Source: an uncultured Bacilli bacterium (lineage in GTDB: Bacteria > Bacillota_I > Bacilli_A > RF39 > UBA660). Taken from it: a DNA stretch of 64,000 bases. The notes under the pieces are model-generated. The model had not been told where the DNA came from and did no database searches. It was given only the letters and a program-made list of their open reading frames with translations. The DNA is taken from positions 1 to 64,000 of the forward strand of contig CAKPEZ010000003.1 in assembly GCA_934149465.1 (NCBI GenBank), in the 5' to 3' direction. Numbering within the stretch: position 1 is the first letter of the stretch; the number at the start of each line of letters is the position of its first letter. The translations under genes and the position numbers were made by a program. Shown piece by piece: positions 8,254-17,573 of this stretch.

Positions 8254-8721
8254 GTGAAGGATGTAGTAAATAAACTTATTAAGTTAAATAAAACAATAAG
8301 TACAATGGAATCTTGTACGGGAGGATCTTTAGTAAATTCTATTACTAATATAGAAAATTCTAGTTTAGTACTTAAATATAGTGCAGTTACATACTCAAAT
8401 GAATTTAAAATTAAAATGGGTGTAAGTAAAGTTACTATTGATAAATATTCTGTTTATAGTATAGAAACTGCTAGAGAAATGAGTAAATCTATTAGTAACT
8501 TTACTAATTCTAATTATGGAGTAGGAATTACTGGAAAACTAAATAGAAAAGATCCAAATAATTTAATAGGAAGTGACAATAAAGTATTTATATCTATTTA
8601 TGATAAAGATATAGATAAATATTATTTCTATGAAATAGAAGTTCATAAGAATAAAAGATGTGAAAATAAAAAAGAAGTAGTTGATTTTATAATAAGTAAA
8701 TTACTAGAAATTATTAAGTAG
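8254..8721 (+). CDS. CinA C-terminal / PncC-type nicotinamide-nucleotide amidase
   Basis: The 155-residue protein is a stand-alone CinA C-terminal domain: STMESCTGGSLVNSITNIENSS, YSAVTYSNEFKIKMGVS, YSVYSIETAREMSKSI and NYGVGITGKLNR. The family hydrolyses nicotinamide mononucleotide to nicotinate mononucleotide and ammonia in NAD recycling. The usual TGiAGP motif is altered to TGKLNR here, so activity is less certain. The start is GTG at 8254, 13 bases after the OatA-like gene and probably co-transcribed with it. Confidence 0.75.
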   Translation: MKDVVNKLIKLNKTISTMESCTGGSLVNSITNIENSSLVLKYSAVTYSNEFKIKMGVSKVTIDKYSVYSIETAREMSKSISNFTNSNYGVGITGKLNRKDPNNLIGSDNKVFISIYDKDIDKYYFYEIEVHKNKRCENKKEVVDFIISKLLEIIK

Positions 8722-8805
8722 TTCTTTTTAGAAAGATTTTAATTAAATAAAACAATAGGCAAATAAAAACTACTTTGTTTAAAGAATGACTTTTAATTAT
8801 TAAAT

Positions 8806-8834
8806 TTGACATCTTTCTTCTTTTATGATAGGAT
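8806..8834 (+). promoter_or_regulatory. Promoter of the 369-residue hypothetical gene
   Basis: TTGACA (8806-8811), 17-base spacer and TAGGAT (8829-8834), 24 bases before the ATG at 8859. Confidence 0.7.
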
Positions 8835-8858
8835 ACACCGTAAAAAGAAGGGGATTTT

Positions 8859-9968
8859 ATGGATTATATTTTTGGAGTATTTAAACAAAATAAATTATTA
8901 TATGATGATTTTGTAAAAAGATTAAAGAGCGCTAAAAGATGGTACGATTTATATTTTAAAAATAAAAATAATGAGTTAATTCTTTCTAATGGAGATACTC
9001 TTTTTCTTAGATACGGTGATTCACAGTTACCACACATGCTAGGTTTTAATTCTAGTTATTTAATAGAGCAAATTCCTGATTTAGAAGGTTTATCTTCTTA
9101 TCAAGCATTTGAGTATTTTCTAAACAATAGTGATTTTGTTTATGAGAAGATAAAATCTTCTTTAATAAAACCAGATTCTTTATTTTCAAAATTTAGCTAT
9201 CAAAAAATAAATTCGATGCTTAATATGTATAGCATTGAGCTAGGAAATATCTTATTTGTTTTAAAATATCGTAAAGACTTAGCTAGTTTAACTGGAATTA
9301 AGCCAATAGATGCAGATTATTTAATTGCACTTCGTAATAAGAAGGATGAATATAGTATTATTGGATTTAGAAAAGATGCTGGATCTTATGTTGCAGTTAC
9401 TAATATAGGAATTAATAATGATGTTAATGAAGAATTTAATATGGAATTATTTAAAATTATCGGCTATCAAACTTTGTGCTATCCAGCTAGATTAGTTACT
9501 TTTAACGATGGATCAGCTCCTAATATTAAAGTTGCACAATCAGATAGTAAAATTAAATCAATTGAACGTTTACGTTCTTATGGAAATAAATATTTTACTA
9601 ATGTTGATACTACCGGAGATACTATTTATCAGTTTTCTCTTTTAAAAAAGAAATCAAAAATATTATATTGTTTAAAAGATGCTCTTGAAAAAAGAGAAAC
9701 TATTTCTTTAAAAGGAGAAGAAGATAAATTCTTACTTACAATAGTTGATTTATATAATCTTTTAATTAATTATGTAAGAGCTAAAGAACAAAGAGAAGAA
9801 GAAGTAACTAGCGCATCTAAAAGAATTCTAGAAAGATTTATGGAAAAAAATAAATTGTGTGATGCACAAGTGAAAATGATTAACGAATTAGAACAAGAAT
9901 TAGCGCTTTCTAAAAAGAAAATACAAGCGATGTCTTCAAAACAAAAAACAAGAAAGAAAAAGCATTAA
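8859..9968 (+). CDS. Hypothetical protein, possibly PBECR4-like nuclease fold
   Basis: I do not firmly recognise this 369-residue protein. Its N-terminal 200 residues (DTLFLRYGDSQLPHMLGF, LNMYSIELGNILFVLKY, DADYLIALRNKKDEYSIIGFRKDAGSYVAVTNI) resemble the PBECR4 group of barnase/EndoU/colicin-like nucleases in order and spacing of the H-x-LG, strand and FRKD segments; this is pattern memory and not a search result. The C-terminal 80 residues are a lysine/glutamate-rich coiled coil (about 300-360) ending in a basic tail RKKKH, which could bind nucleic acid. It is monocistronic with its own promoter, next to the secE-nusG cluster. Confidence 0.45.
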   Translation: MDYIFGVFKQNKLLYDDFVKRLKSAKRWYDLYFKNKNNELILSNGDTLFLRYGDSQLPHMLGFNSSYLIEQIPDLEGLSSYQAFEYFLNNSDFVYEKIKSSLIKPDSLFSKFSYQKINSMLNMYSIELGNILFVLKYRKDLASLTGIKPIDADYLIALRNKKDEYSIIGFRKDAGSYVAVTNIGINNDVNEEFNMELFKIIGYQTLCYPARLVTFNDGSAPNIKVAQSDSKIKSIERLRSYGNKYFTNVDTTGDTIYQFSLLKKKSKILYCLKDALEKRETISLKGEEDKFLLTIVDLYNLLINYVRAKEQREEEVTSASKRILERFMEKNKLCDAQVKMINELEQELALSKKKIQAMSSKQKTRKKKH

Positions 9969-9972
9969 TTAC

Positions 9973-10002
9973 TTGACATATAATAGAATTATGTGCTATA
10001 TT
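9973..10002 (+). promoter_or_regulatory. Promoter of secE-nusG
   Basis: TTGACA (9973-9978), 18-base spacer and TATATT (9997-10002) with TGC in front of the -10. It begins just after the upstream stop codon and drives secE-nusG. Confidence 0.7.
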
Positions 10003-10052
10003 TATCTTGGCACGAAGGTGTTTTTATTTTGATCAAATAAGGGAGGTATGTT

Positions 10053-10229
10053 ATGAAGAAATTAAAGGATTTTTTCAAAGGTGTTCGTAAAGAAATTGGT
10101 CGTATTAGATGGACTAATAAAAAAGATTTAATAAAATACTCAGTTGCTACTTTTATATTTATGTTGTTTTTTGGACTTTTCTTTTATTTAATTGACTTAG
10201 GTATGGCTTTTATAAGGACAGCGCTATAA
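10053..10229 (+). CDS. secE: Preprotein translocase subunit SecE
   Basis: This 58-residue protein has the short Gram-positive SecE form: an amphipathic N-terminus FFKGVRKEIGRIRWTNKKDLIKYS followed by a single membrane helix (residues about 32-52, ATFIFMLFFGLFFYLIDLGM). SecE clamps SecY in the SecYEG channel at the cytoplasmic membrane. The ATG at 10053 follows GGGAGG. Its stop codon abuts the nusG start (TAAATG), the classic secE-nusG pair. The rpmG gene that often precedes secE is absent here. Confidence 0.93.
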   Translation: MKKLKDFFKGVRKEIGRIRWTNKKDLIKYSVATFIFMLFFGLFFYLIDLGMAFIRTAL

Positions 10230-10766
10230 ATGCAAAAAGAATGGTATGTTGTAAATACAATATCTGGTCATGAATATAAAGTAAAAGAAAAACTAGAAAA
10301 CAGAATTAACTCTATGGAGTTACATGATAACATTTTTAGAGTTATTGTTCCAGAACAAAAAGAAATTGAATATAAAGATGGCGTAAAGAAAGAAAAAGTA
10401 AAAAAGATGTTTCCTGGGTATGTTTTAGTAGAAATGGTTATGTCTGATGAAGCTTGGTATATAGTTCGTAATACTCAAGGAGTTACTGGTTTTATAGGAT
10501 CTTCTGGTAAAGGGGCTAAGCCTATACCTTTGCTACCACAAGAAGTTGACCGTATTTTAGGTACTATGGGTATGAGTAGAATTGATCTTGGAAAAGATAT
10601 GACTGTTGGAGAAAAAGTTAAGATTATAGATGGACCATTCAAGGATATGATTGGTAAAATTGCAGAAGTAGATCTTAAAGAACAAAAGCTTACTGTTTTA
10701 ATAGATTTATTTGGTCAAGAGACATCTGTTGAGGTTGAATTATCTCAAGTAGGAAGTATAAATTAA
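10230..10766 (+). CDS. nusG: Transcription termination/antitermination protein NusG
   Basis: The 178-residue protein shows the NusG N-terminal domain (EWYVVNTISGHEYKVKEKLENRI, MFPGYVLVEMVMSDEAWYIVRNTQGVTGFIG) and a C-terminal KOW domain (VGEKVKIIDGPFKDMIGKIAEVD). NusG binds the clamp of RNA polymerase and modulates pausing and termination. The start follows the secE stop with no gap, so translation is coupled. It heads the conserved route into the L11-L1 genes, but those have their own promoter. Confidence 0.97.
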   Translation: MQKEWYVVNTISGHEYKVKEKLENRINSMELHDNIFRVIVPEQKEIEYKDGVKKEKVKKMFPGYVLVEMVMSDEAWYIVRNTQGVTGFIGSSGKGAKPIPLLPQEVDRILGTMGMSRIDLGKDMTVGEKVKIIDGPFKDMIGKIAEVDLKEQKLTVLIDLFGQETSVEVELSQVGSIN

Positions 10767-10785
10767 AATAAATTTTAAAAAGCTA

Positions 10786-10814
10786 TTGAAAAATAGAAAT
10801 AATTGTGTTATATT
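10786..10814 (+). promoter_or_regulatory. Promoter of rplK-rplA
   Basis: TTGAAA (10786-10791), 17-base spacer and TATATT (10809-10814) with TGT before the -10. It gives a leader of about 100 bases before rplK. Confidence 0.7.
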
Positions 10815-10820
10815 ACTTAC

Positions 10821-10886
10821 GCAACTTTGTTATTGTTTTAAGTTGCTGAAAACAGTGGGAGCAAGCGGATTAGCATTAGAACCACT
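10821..10886 (+). promoter_or_regulatory. rplK leader with L1-operator-like hairpin
   Basis: The leader holds two hairpins: GCAACTT/AAGTTGC (10821-10827 with 10840-10846), and AGTGG/CCACT (10854-10858 with 10882-10886) enclosing GAGC and ending AGAA before the CCAC. The GTGG-GAG...AACCAC arrangement is shared with the hairpin before rplA at 11366 and is like the L1 autoregulatory site upstream of L11-L1 genes in other Bacillota. Assignment to L1 is inference. Confidence 0.5.
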
Positions 10887-10919
10887 CGCGAAAAAAATAT
10901 TTTATAGGAGGTGTTTTTC

Positions 10920-11339
10920 GTGGCAAAGCAATTAGTTAAAAAAATTAAGCTTCAAATCCCTGCTGGAAAAGCTACACCAGCACCACCAGTTGGTACTGTA
11001 TTAGGACCTGCAGGTATTAATTTACAAGAATTTTGTACGAAATTTAATGAACAAACTAGAGATAAGATGGGAGATATTTTACCAGTTGAAATTTCTATAT
11101 TTGATGATAGAAGTTTTACATTTGTATTAAAGACTCCACCAGCACCTTTTCTTTTAAAGAAAGCAGCTGGTATTAAATCAGGATCTTCTAAGAAAGAGAT
11201 AGTTGGTACTATTACTAAGGATCAACTAAGAGAAATAGCAGAAACTAAGTTACCTGATTTAAATGCTTATACAGTAGAAAAAGCTATGAATTCTATTGAA
11301 GGCACTGCTCGTAATATGGGTATTGCTATTAAAGAGTAA
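10920..11339 (+). CDS. rplK: 50S ribosomal protein L11
   Basis: The 139-residue protein is L11: [42 protein letters not shown] (N-terminal domain, with the proline-rich hinge), [17 protein letters not shown], and a C-terminal 23S rRNA-binding domain ending [17 protein letters not shown]. It forms the GTPase-associated stalk base with L10-L12. The start is placed at GTG 10920, eight bases after AGGAGG; the in-frame GTG at 10911 overlaps the SD itself. It is expressed with rplA. Confidence 0.96.
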   Translation: MAKQLVKKIKLQIPAGKATPAPPVGTVLGPAGINLQEFCTKFNEQTRDKMGDILPVEISIFDDRSFTFVLKTPPAPFLLKKAAGIKSGSSKKEIVGTITKDQLREIAETKLPDLNAYTVEKAMNSIEGTARNMGIAIKE

Positions 11340-11365
11340 TATAAATATACATATAGGTTGATACC

Positions 11366-11402
11366 TATGTGGAAGGAATTTTTTAATCCGCATAACCACA
11401 TA
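11366..11402 (+). promoter_or_regulatory. rplA leader hairpin adjoining the RBS
   Basis: TATGTGG (11366-11372) pairs with CCACATA (11396-11402), and AGGAGG follows immediately. An additional small hairpin AGGT/ACCT lies just upstream. The position, touching the SD, and the GTGGAAG...AACCAC pattern shared with the rplK leader suggest translational feedback by L1. Confidence 0.5.
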
Positions 11403-11417
11403 AGGAGGTAAATTTTG

Positions 11418-12113
11418 ATGAAAAAAAGTAAAAGATATTTAGATAATATGGCTAAGATATCAAAAAATAAAAGTTATACTGTAGAAGAAGCAATTAAGCT
11501 TGCTAAAGAAACGGCAAATGCTAAATTTGATTCTACTTTAGAAGTTGCTTTAAACTTAAATCTAGATACTAAAAAAGCTGATCAACAATTAAGGGGTGCT
11601 GTTGTACTTCCTAATGGTACTGGTAAGTCTAAGAAAATTTTAGTATTAGCAAAAGGAGATAAAGCTAAAGAAGCTAAAGAAGCTGGAGCTGATTATGTTG
11701 GAGAAGCTGATATGATTAGTAAGATCGAAAAAGAAAATTGGTTTGATTTTGATGTTATTATTGCAACTCCAGATATGATGCCTGCTTTAGGTAAAATTGG
11801 TAAAGTTTTAGGACCTAAAGGATTAATGCCTAACCCTAAGACTGGAACAGTTACTTTAGATGTTGCTAAAGCTGTTACAGATACTAAAAAAGGTAAAGTT
11901 GAGTATCGTACTGATAGTTTTGGAAACGTTCATGCTATTTTTGGTAAGGCTAGTTTTGATGAGGAGAAGCTTGCACAAAATTTAAAAGCTTTTGTTGAAG
12001 TTATCTTAAAAGCAAAACCTGCAACTGTAAAAGGAGCATATGTTAAGAATATATCTATTTCATCTACTATGGGTCCTGGAATTAAACTTGATTTAAATTC
12101 TTTTGACAAATAA
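11418..12113 (+). CDS. rplA: 50S ribosomal protein L1
   Basis: This 231-residue protein is full-length L1: [30 protein letters not shown], then [23 protein letters not shown] (domain II), the signature [21 protein letters not shown], and [19 protein letters not shown] at the C-terminus. L1 binds the 23S L1 stalk and acts in tRNA release; in many bacteria it also represses its own operon. ATG at 11418 is eight bases from AAGGAGG; a TTG in frame at 11415 is less likely. Confidence 0.96.
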   Translation: MKKSKRYLDNMAKISKNKSYTVEEAIKLAKETANAKFDSTLEVALNLNLDTKKADQQLRGAVVLPNGTGKSKKILVLAKGDKAKEAKEAGADYVGEADMISKIEKENWFDFDVIIATPDMMPALGKIGKVLGPKGLMPNPKTGTVTLDVAKAVTDTKKGKVEYRTDSFGNVHAIFGKASFDEEKLAQNLKAFVEVILKAKPATVKGAYVKNISISSTMGPGIKLDLNSFDK

Positions 12114-12131
12114 GATAAATAGTTATATAAT
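12103..12131 (+). promoter_or_regulatory. Promoter of rplJ-rplL
   Basis: TTGACA (12103-12108), 17-base spacer and TATAAT (12126-12131): both hexamers are perfect. The -35 overlaps the last codons of rplA, so rplJL is transcribed separately from rplKA. Confidence 0.82.
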
Positions 12132-12149
12132 ATGAATTGATTCAAGAAA

Positions 12150-12250
12150 TTATAAATGCCAAAGACAGTAGGGACCTTTATGGTTTAATAATCCTACCGA
12201 GGGATTAAGAATGATTTTTTAACCCTTTATTTTGGTAAAGGGTTTTTCTT
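12150..12250 (+). promoter_or_regulatory. L10 leader RNA with attenuator terminator
   Basis: The segment ATGCCAAAGACAGTAGGGAC...ATCCTACCGAGG (12156-12202) has the conserved L10-leader pattern (GCCAAAGACAG-TAGG paired with CCTAC-CGAGG, a kink-turn binding L10 or L10(L12)4). It is followed by a terminator: AACCCTTTA (12221-12229), loop, TAAAGGGTT (12236-12244), then a T-rich run. Binding of excess L10 complex would favour termination and lower rplJL expression. Confidence 0.85.
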
Positions 12251-12276
12251 TTGGTGTTTAGGAAAGGAATGAGAAA

Positions 12277-12774
12277 ATGGCAAACGCAAAGATAATTGAA
12301 AAGAAAAAAGAGACTGTTTCTGAAATTAAAAATAAAATTTCAGATGCAAATAGTATCGTATTATTTGATTATCGTGGTTTAAGTGTTGCTGAAGTTACTG
12401 AGTTACGTTGTAAGCTTCGTGAAGCTGATTCTGAATACAAAGTATATAAGAACACTTTAACTAAGAGAGCTATGGATGATCTAAATATTGATATCGATGA
12501 ATATTTAGAAGGACCTAGCGCAATTTCTTTTTCAGCAGATCAATTAGCACCTATCAAAGTACTTAGCGAATTTGCAAAGAAACATGATAAACTAGAATTA
12601 AAAGTTGGTATTGTTGATGGCAAAGTAACTAATGTAGAAGAATTAAGCAGACTTGCTACTATTCCTTCAAGAGAGGGACTACTTACAATGCTTGCTGGTG
12701 GTATGATTGCTACTGTAAAAGATTTAGCTATTGCTTTAGATTTATATTCTAAAGAAAAAGAAGAAAATAAATAA
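12277..12774 (+). CDS. rplJ: 50S ribosomal protein L10
   Basis: The 165-residue protein matches L10: an N-terminal rRNA-binding domain (KIIEKKKETVSEIKNKISDANSIVLFDYRGLSVAEVTELRCKLREADSEYKVYKNTLTKRAM) and a C-terminal helix (MIATVKDLAIALDLYSKEKEE) that docks L7/L12 dimers. It forms the ribosomal stalk. It follows its own leader and is separated from rplL by 18 bases that hold the rplL RBS. Confidence 0.96.
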   Translation: MANAKIIEKKKETVSEIKNKISDANSIVLFDYRGLSVAEVTELRCKLREADSEYKVYKNTLTKRAMDDLNIDIDEYLEGPSAISFSADQLAPIKVLSEFAKKHDKLELKVGIVDGKVTNVEELSRLATIPSREGLLTMLAGGMIATVKDLAIALDLYSKEKEENK

Positions 12775-12792
12775 TTAGAGGAGGAAAAGAAA

Positions 12793-13164
12793 ATGGCAAA
12801 ATTAACAAGAGATGAATTTATTAGTGCTTTAAAAGAAATGACTATTCTTGAAGTTAAAGAATTAGTTGATGCAATGAAAGAGGAATTTGGTGTAGATCCA
12901 AGTGCAGTAGCAGTTGCTGCTGCTCCAGCAGCTGCTGCTACTGAAGAAGAAGGGCCTTCTAAAGTAAATGTAGTATTAACTGCTGCTGGTGCTAATAAGA
13001 TTGCTGTTATTAAGATTGTTAGAGATTTAACTGGTTTAGGATTAAAAGAAGCTAAAGATATCGCTGACAATGGTGGTAACGTAAAAGAAGGTATCGACAA
13101 AGAAGAAGCTGAAAAAATTAAAGCACAATTTGAAGAAGCTGGCGCTACTGTTGAATTAAAATAG
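12793..13164 (+). CDS. rplL: 50S ribosomal protein L7/L12
   Basis: The 123-residue protein is L7/L12: a dimerising N-terminal helical domain ([34 protein letters not shown]), an Ala-rich hinge ([19 protein letters not shown], residues about 36-55) and the C-terminal factor-binding domain with the signature [25 protein letters not shown]...[20 protein letters not shown]. Multiple copies on L10 recruit translation factors. The RBS AGAGGAGG is close to consensus, fitting its higher copy number. Confidence 0.97.
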   Translation: MAKLTRDEFISALKEMTILEVKELVDAMKEEFGVDPSAVAVAAAPAAAATEEEGPSKVNVVLTAAGANKIAVIKIVRDLTGLGLKEAKDIADNGGNVKEGIDKEEAEKIKAQFEEAGATVELK

Positions 13165-13180
13165 TGGGTTAACTATTAAG

Positions 13181-13220
13181 AAGAACTATGCTATAATATA
13201 ATTAGTATAGTTCTTTTCTT
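13181..13220 (+). terminator. Terminator or partial attenuator after rplL
   Basis: A 13-bp stem with one mismatch (13181-13193 with 13203-13215) is followed by a T-rich run. It also contains a TATAAT in the loop, so it may double as a weak start for the methyltransferase gene. Confidence 0.6.
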
Positions 13221-13234
13221 TAATTGGAGGAAAA

Positions 13235-13840
13235 ATGAGTCAATATTTTAATAACGATCGAACAATTAAAAATGATATTAAAAAATATAATGTAAAATTT
13301 AAAGAGCAAAGTTTTTCTTTTTCAACTAATGCTGGGGTATTTGGTAAAGAAAAATTAGATTATGGGACAAGATTTTTGCTAGAGACTTTATGTGATAACA
13401 CTAATTTACATGGTAATATTTTAGATTTAGGATGTGGATATGGTCCTGTTGGTGTTATTTTAGGAAACCTTTATAAAAGTGCTAATATAGACATGATAGA
13501 TATTAATGAAAGAGCATTAGAACTTTCTAAAATTAATTTAAACAATAACAACGTTTTAAATGCTAATGTTTGGAGTAGTAATATTTATGAAAATGTGGCT
13601 AAAGAATATAATTATATTATTACTAATCCACCAATTAGAGCAGGTAAAGAAACTGTTAAAAAATTTCTAATAGGTGCTAAAGATCATCTACTTGCTGATG
13701 GAGAGTTGTGGTTTGTTATGAGAAAAGATCATGGTGTAAAAACAATAATTAATATTCTAGAAGTGTACTACTCTATAAGAATTGTTGATAGAAGTAAAGG
13801 ATTTTTTGTAATACAAGCAAAACCTTTGATAAAAAACTAA
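13235..13840 (+). CDS. rsmC: RsmC/YbxB-type class I SAM rRNA methyltransferase
   Basis: The 201-residue protein has motif I LDLGCGYGPVGVILG (about residue 65), an acidic motif II IDMIDINERALELS, and the N6/N2-purine methyltransferase signature NPPIRAGK (about 130). This is the small-ribosomal-RNA guanine methyltransferase family (COG2813, 16S rRNA G1207 type). It sits between rplL and rpoB, the same place as ybxB in Bacillus, which supports the assignment. The initial region TNAGVFGKEKLDYGTRFLLE is typical of the family. Confidence 0.88.
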   Translation: MSQYFNNDRTIKNDIKKYNVKFKEQSFSFSTNAGVFGKEKLDYGTRFLLETLCDNTNLHGNILDLGCGYGPVGVILGNLYKSANIDMIDINERALELSKINLNNNNVLNANVWSSNIYENVAKEYNYIITNPPIRAGKETVKKFLIGAKDHLLADGELWFVMRKDHGVKTIINILEVYYSIRIVDRSKGFFVIQAKPLIKN

Positions 13841-13859
13841 GAAAACATCGAAAATGACG

Positions 13860-13888
13860 TTGACTTTTTGATTTTTGTTTGCTATCAT
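13860..13888 (+). promoter_or_regulatory. Promoter of rpoBC
   Basis: TTGACT (13860-13865), 17-base spacer and TATCAT (13883-13888) with TGC as extended -10, about 70 bases before rpoB. Confidence 0.7.
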
Positions 13889-13958
13889 TATATATTGGTA
13901 ACGCGTCTTTTGGGCTTGGCGCTGCTTTTTGAAAATTGTGTTAGGGGTGAAAGAAAAA

Positions 13959-16900
13959 ATGGCTTATAAAGTTAAAAAAAGCGGAGATTATCGTGAAAGA
14001 AGAAACTTTTCGATGATCAAAAATTCTTTAGAATTGAGTAATTTACTTGAAATTCAAAAGGATTCTTATCAGTTGTTTGTAACAGAAGGAATAGGTGAAG
14101 TATTTAAGGAATTTTCTCCAATAGAAAGTTTTTCTGGTAGTTTATCATTAGAAATTGGTGATTATGTTTTAGATACTCCAAGATATTCTATTAAGGAGTG
14201 TAAGGACCGTCAAATCACTTATGCAGCCCCACTTAAGGTACAAGCAAGATTATTCAATAACGAAACAGGTGAGGTTAAAGAACAAGAAATATTTTTTGGA
14301 GATATGCCTTTAATGACTGATAGTGGTACATTCATTATTAATGGTGCTGAAAGAGTAATTGTATCACAATTAGTTAGATCTCCTAGTGTTTATTTCTCTA
14401 AAGAAATAGATAAAAATGGAAAACCCATGTTTGCATCTAAGGTTATTCCAACAAGAGGTACATGGCTTGAATATGAAACAGATGCTAAAGATGTTTTGTA
14501 TGTTAGAATTGATCGTACTAGAAAGGTTCCACTTACTACATTATTAAGAGCATTTGGTCTTTCTTCTGACGAAGATATTTTAGCTATGTTCGATGATCAT
14601 GAACTTTTAAAGAATACTTTAGAAAAAGATTCTACTAAAAATACAGATGAAGCTTTAATTGAAATATATGAAAAGCTAAGACCTGGAGAACCTATTACAC
14701 TTGATAGTGCTAAGAACCAATTAATTACTAGATTCTTTGACAGTTTTCGTTATGATTTAGCTAAAGTTGGTAGATATAAATTTAATCGTAAATTAAATGT
14801 TAGCGAAAGACTTTTAAATTGTACTTTAGCAGAAGATATCGTAGTTGATGGAGAAGTTGTATGTCCTAAAGATACTTTAATTACTAAATCTATTCTTGCT
14901 AATTTAGAAAAGTATTTTTATGATGGGTATGGTAAAGTAGAAGTAGAAATTAATCATGATCTTGATACTCATGATGTAGTTCAAATTGTTAAAGTTTATT
15001 CTAACCATGATAAGAATAAGATTGTTAGTATTATTGGTAATGATAACGATATTGAAGATAAAACTCTTACTATTTCAGATGTTTATGCTTCTGTATCTTA
15101 TTATCTAAATTTACATGATGGTATTGGTAATTTAGATGAAATAGACCATTTAGGTAACAGAAGAATAAGACAAGTTGGTGAATTACTTCAAAATCAATTT
15201 AAGATTGGTGTTAGCCGTATGGAAAGAGTTATTCGTGAGAGAATGACTACTCAAGATATTGAAACAGTTACACCAAAAACTCTTATCAATATTAGACCAA
15301 TAACTGCTGTTATTAAAGAATTCTTTGGTAGTAGCCAATTATCTCAGTTTATGGATCAAGTAAATCCAATTGCAGAACTTACTCATAAGAGAAGGCTTTC
15401 TGCTTTAGGACCTGGTGGTTTAGCAAGAGATAGAGCTGGTATGGAAGTAAGAGACGTTAATCCTTCTCACTATGGAAGAATTTGTCCGATAGAATCTCCT
15501 GAAGGACAAAACATTGGATTAATTACATCTCTTGCAAGTTATGCTAAAGTTAATGAATATGGATTTATTTTAACTCCTTATCGTAAGGTAGAAAACAGAC
15601 ATATTACTGATGAAGTTAAATATTTAACTGCTGATGAAGAAAGCGATTATTATATTTCTCAAGCTACTGTTCATGTAGATGATAATGATATGATTACGGA
15701 TGAGATAGTAGCAGGTAGATATCGTGGTGAAAACATTTTAATTAAAGCTGATCAAGTTGATTATATCGATGTTTCTCCACAACAAGTTGTATCAATTACT
15801 ACAAGTTTAATTCCATTTCTAGAACATGACGATGCTACTCGTGCATTAATGGGTGCTAACATGCAGCGTCAGGCACTTCCACTTTTAACAACTGAGGCTC
15901 CTTTAGTTGGAACAGGGGTTGAGTATATTGCTGCTAAGGATAGTGGTAGCGTTATAGTTGCTAAAGCTGACGGTATTGTTTCTTATGCTGATGGTAAAAA
16001 GATTGTCGTAAAAAATGCTAAGGGTGAAGATGTTTATACATTAGCATCTTTCGAAAGATCTAACCAAGGTGAATGCTTTAATCAAGTACCAATCGTTAGA
16101 ACTGGTGATAAGGTTAAACGTGGTCAAGTTATCGCTGATGGTCCAAGTACTGATATGGGGGAACTTGCTTTAGGTAAAAACGTTGTTGTTGCATTTATGA
16201 CATTTAATGGTTATAACTTTGAAGATGCTGTAATTTTGAATGAAAAATTAGTTCGTGACGATGTATATACTTCTATTAGAATTGAAGATTATGAAACTCA
16301 GTGCCGTGATACTAAATTAGGACCTGAAGAAATTACTAGAGATATTCCTAATGTAGGAGAAGATGCTCGTCGTAATTTGGATGAAAATGGTATAGTTCGT
16401 ATTGGTACTGAAGTAAAAGAAGGAGATATCTTAGTTGGTAAAGTAACTCCTAAAGGTGTAGCAGATTTAACTAGTGAAGAAAAATTATTACATGCTATAT
16501 TTGGTGAAAAAACTCGTGAAGTTAGAAACTCTTCATTAGTTGTACCTCATGGTGGCGATGGTATTGTTCATGATGTTAAGATATTTACTAAAAAAGAAAA
16601 TGATGAGCTTCCTAGTGGAGTTAGTAAAGTAGTTCGTGTATATATTGTTCAAAAGAGAAAAATTGGCGTTGGTGATAAGATGTCTGGACGTCATGGTAAT
16701 AAAGGTGTTATTTCATTAGTTCTTCCTAGTGAAGATATGCCATTTTTACCAGATGGAAGACCTGTTGATATTATGTTAAATCCACAAGGTGTTCCTTCAC
16801 GTATGAATATTGGACAGATTTTAGAGTTACATTTAGGAATGGCAGCTAAAAAAATTGGTGTACATGTAGCAACTCCAGTACTTGATGGTGCTAGTGAAGA

Positions 16901-17573
16901 AGATATTACATCAATGATGAAAGAAGCAGGAATGGATCCTGATGGTAAGACTGTATTATATGATGGTCGTACAGGAGATCCTTTTGATAACCGTATTAGC
17001 GTTGGTGTTATGTATATGATTAAACTACATCACATGGTAGATGATAAATTACATGCTCGTTCTACTGGACCTTATTCATTAGTAACACAACAACCACTTG
17101 GTGGTAAAGCTCAATTTGGTGGTCAGAGATTTGGAGAAATGGAAGTTTGGGCATTATATGCTTATGGTGCTGCTCATGTTCTTCAAGAAATTCTTACTGT
17201 TAAATCTGATGATGTTCTTGGTCGTGTTAAGGTATATGAGGCTATTGTTAAAGGAACTGCTTTACCAAGACCTGGAGTACCTGAATCATTTAAAGTATTA
17301 ATAAAAGAATTCCAAGCATTAGGATTAGATATATCAGTTATAAATAATGATGATCAAGAAGTATCATTTAAAGAATTAGAATCTGATGATGAGGAGCCTG
17401 ATGAGGCTGCTTTAGCAGAGCAAGTTGCTTCTATTAAAGAAGAAGGAACGCCTGCTTTAGATGATGATGATGAATTTTCTTTAGATGATGAAGATGATGA
17501 ATTTGAAGAAGAAGATAATTTAGAAGATGATTTCCTTGATGATGAAAACTTAGAAGAAGGAGGTGAATTTTAA
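13959..17573 (+). CDS. rpoB: RNA polymerase beta subunit
   Basis: The 1204-residue protein is RpoB. Recognisable parts: the protrusion/lobe start ([18 protein letters not shown]), fork region with the rifampicin cluster ([31 protein letters not shown]), [17 protein letters not shown] and [23 protein letters not shown], and the RpoC-anchoring C-terminus ([28 protein letters not shown]). The start is ATG 13959 with AGGGGTGA in front. A long acidic tail (about residues 1150-1204, mostly D/E) follows the conserved end. The stop overlaps the rpoC start by one base (TAATG). Confidence 0.98.
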   Translation: MAYKVKKSGDYRERRNFSMIKNSLELSNLLEIQKDSYQLFVTEGIGEVFKEFSPIESFSGSLSLEIGDYVLDTPRYSIKECKDRQITYAAPLKVQARLFNNETGEVKEQEIFFGDMPLMTDSGTFIINGAERVIVSQLVRSPSVYFSKEIDKNGKPMFASKVIPTRGTWLEYETDAKDVLYVRIDRTRKVPLTTLLRAFGLSSDEDILAMFDDHELLKNTLEKDSTKNTDEALIEIYEKLRPGEPITLDSAKNQLITRFFDSFRYDLAKVGRYKFNRKLNVSERLLNCTLAEDIVVDGEVVCPKDTLITKSILANLEKYFYDGYGKVEVEINHDLDTHDVVQIVKVYSNHDKNKIVSIIGNDNDIEDKTLTISDVYASVSYYLNLHDGIGNLDEIDHLGNRRIRQVGELLQNQFKIGVSRMERVIRERMTTQDIETVTPKTLINIRPITAVIKEFFGSSQLSQFMDQVNPIAELTHKRRLSALGPGGLARDRAGMEVRDVNPSHYGRICPIESPEGQNIGLITSLASYAKVNEYGFILTPYRKVENRHITDEVKYLTADEESDYYISQATVHVDDNDMITDEIVAGRYRGENILIKADQVDYIDVSPQQVVSITTSLIPFLEHDDATRALMGANMQRQALPLLTTEAPLVGTGVEYIAAKDSGSVIVAKADGIVSYADGKKIVVKNAKGEDVYTLASFERSNQGECFNQVPIVRTGDKVKRGQVIADGPSTDMGELALGKNVVVAFMTFNGYNFEDAVILNEKLVRDDVYTSIRIEDYETQCRDTKLGPEEITRDIPNVGEDARRNLDENGIVRIGTEVKEGDILVGKVTPKGVADLTSEEKLLHAIFGEKTREVRNSSLVVPHGGDGIVHDVKIFTKKENDELPSGVSKVVRVYIVQKRKIGVGDKMSGRHGNKGVISLVLPSEDMPFLPDGRPVDIMLNPQGVPSRMNIGQILELHLGMAAKKIGVHVATPVLDGASEEDITSMMKEAGMDPDGKTVLYDGRTGDPFDNRISVGVMYMIKLHHMVDDKLHARSTGPYSLVTQQPLGGKAQFGGQRFGEMEVWALYAYGAAHVLQEILTVKSDDVLGRVKVYEAIVKGTALPRPGVPESFKVLIKEFQALGLDISVINNDDQEVSFKELESDDEEPDEAALAEQVASIKEEGTPALDDDDEFSLDDEDDEFEEEDNLEDDFLDDENLEEGGEF

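Noticed and set aside
12540..13100. Long open frame on the minus strand over rplJ-rplL
   Set aside because: It is a shadow of the Ala/Glu-rich ribosomal genes; no SD or promoter, and the composition is the reverse complement of L7/L12.
17400..17570. Repetitive GAT/GAA tract at the end of rpoB
   Set aside because: It is a low-complexity acidic protein tail, not a DNA repeat array or CRISPR.
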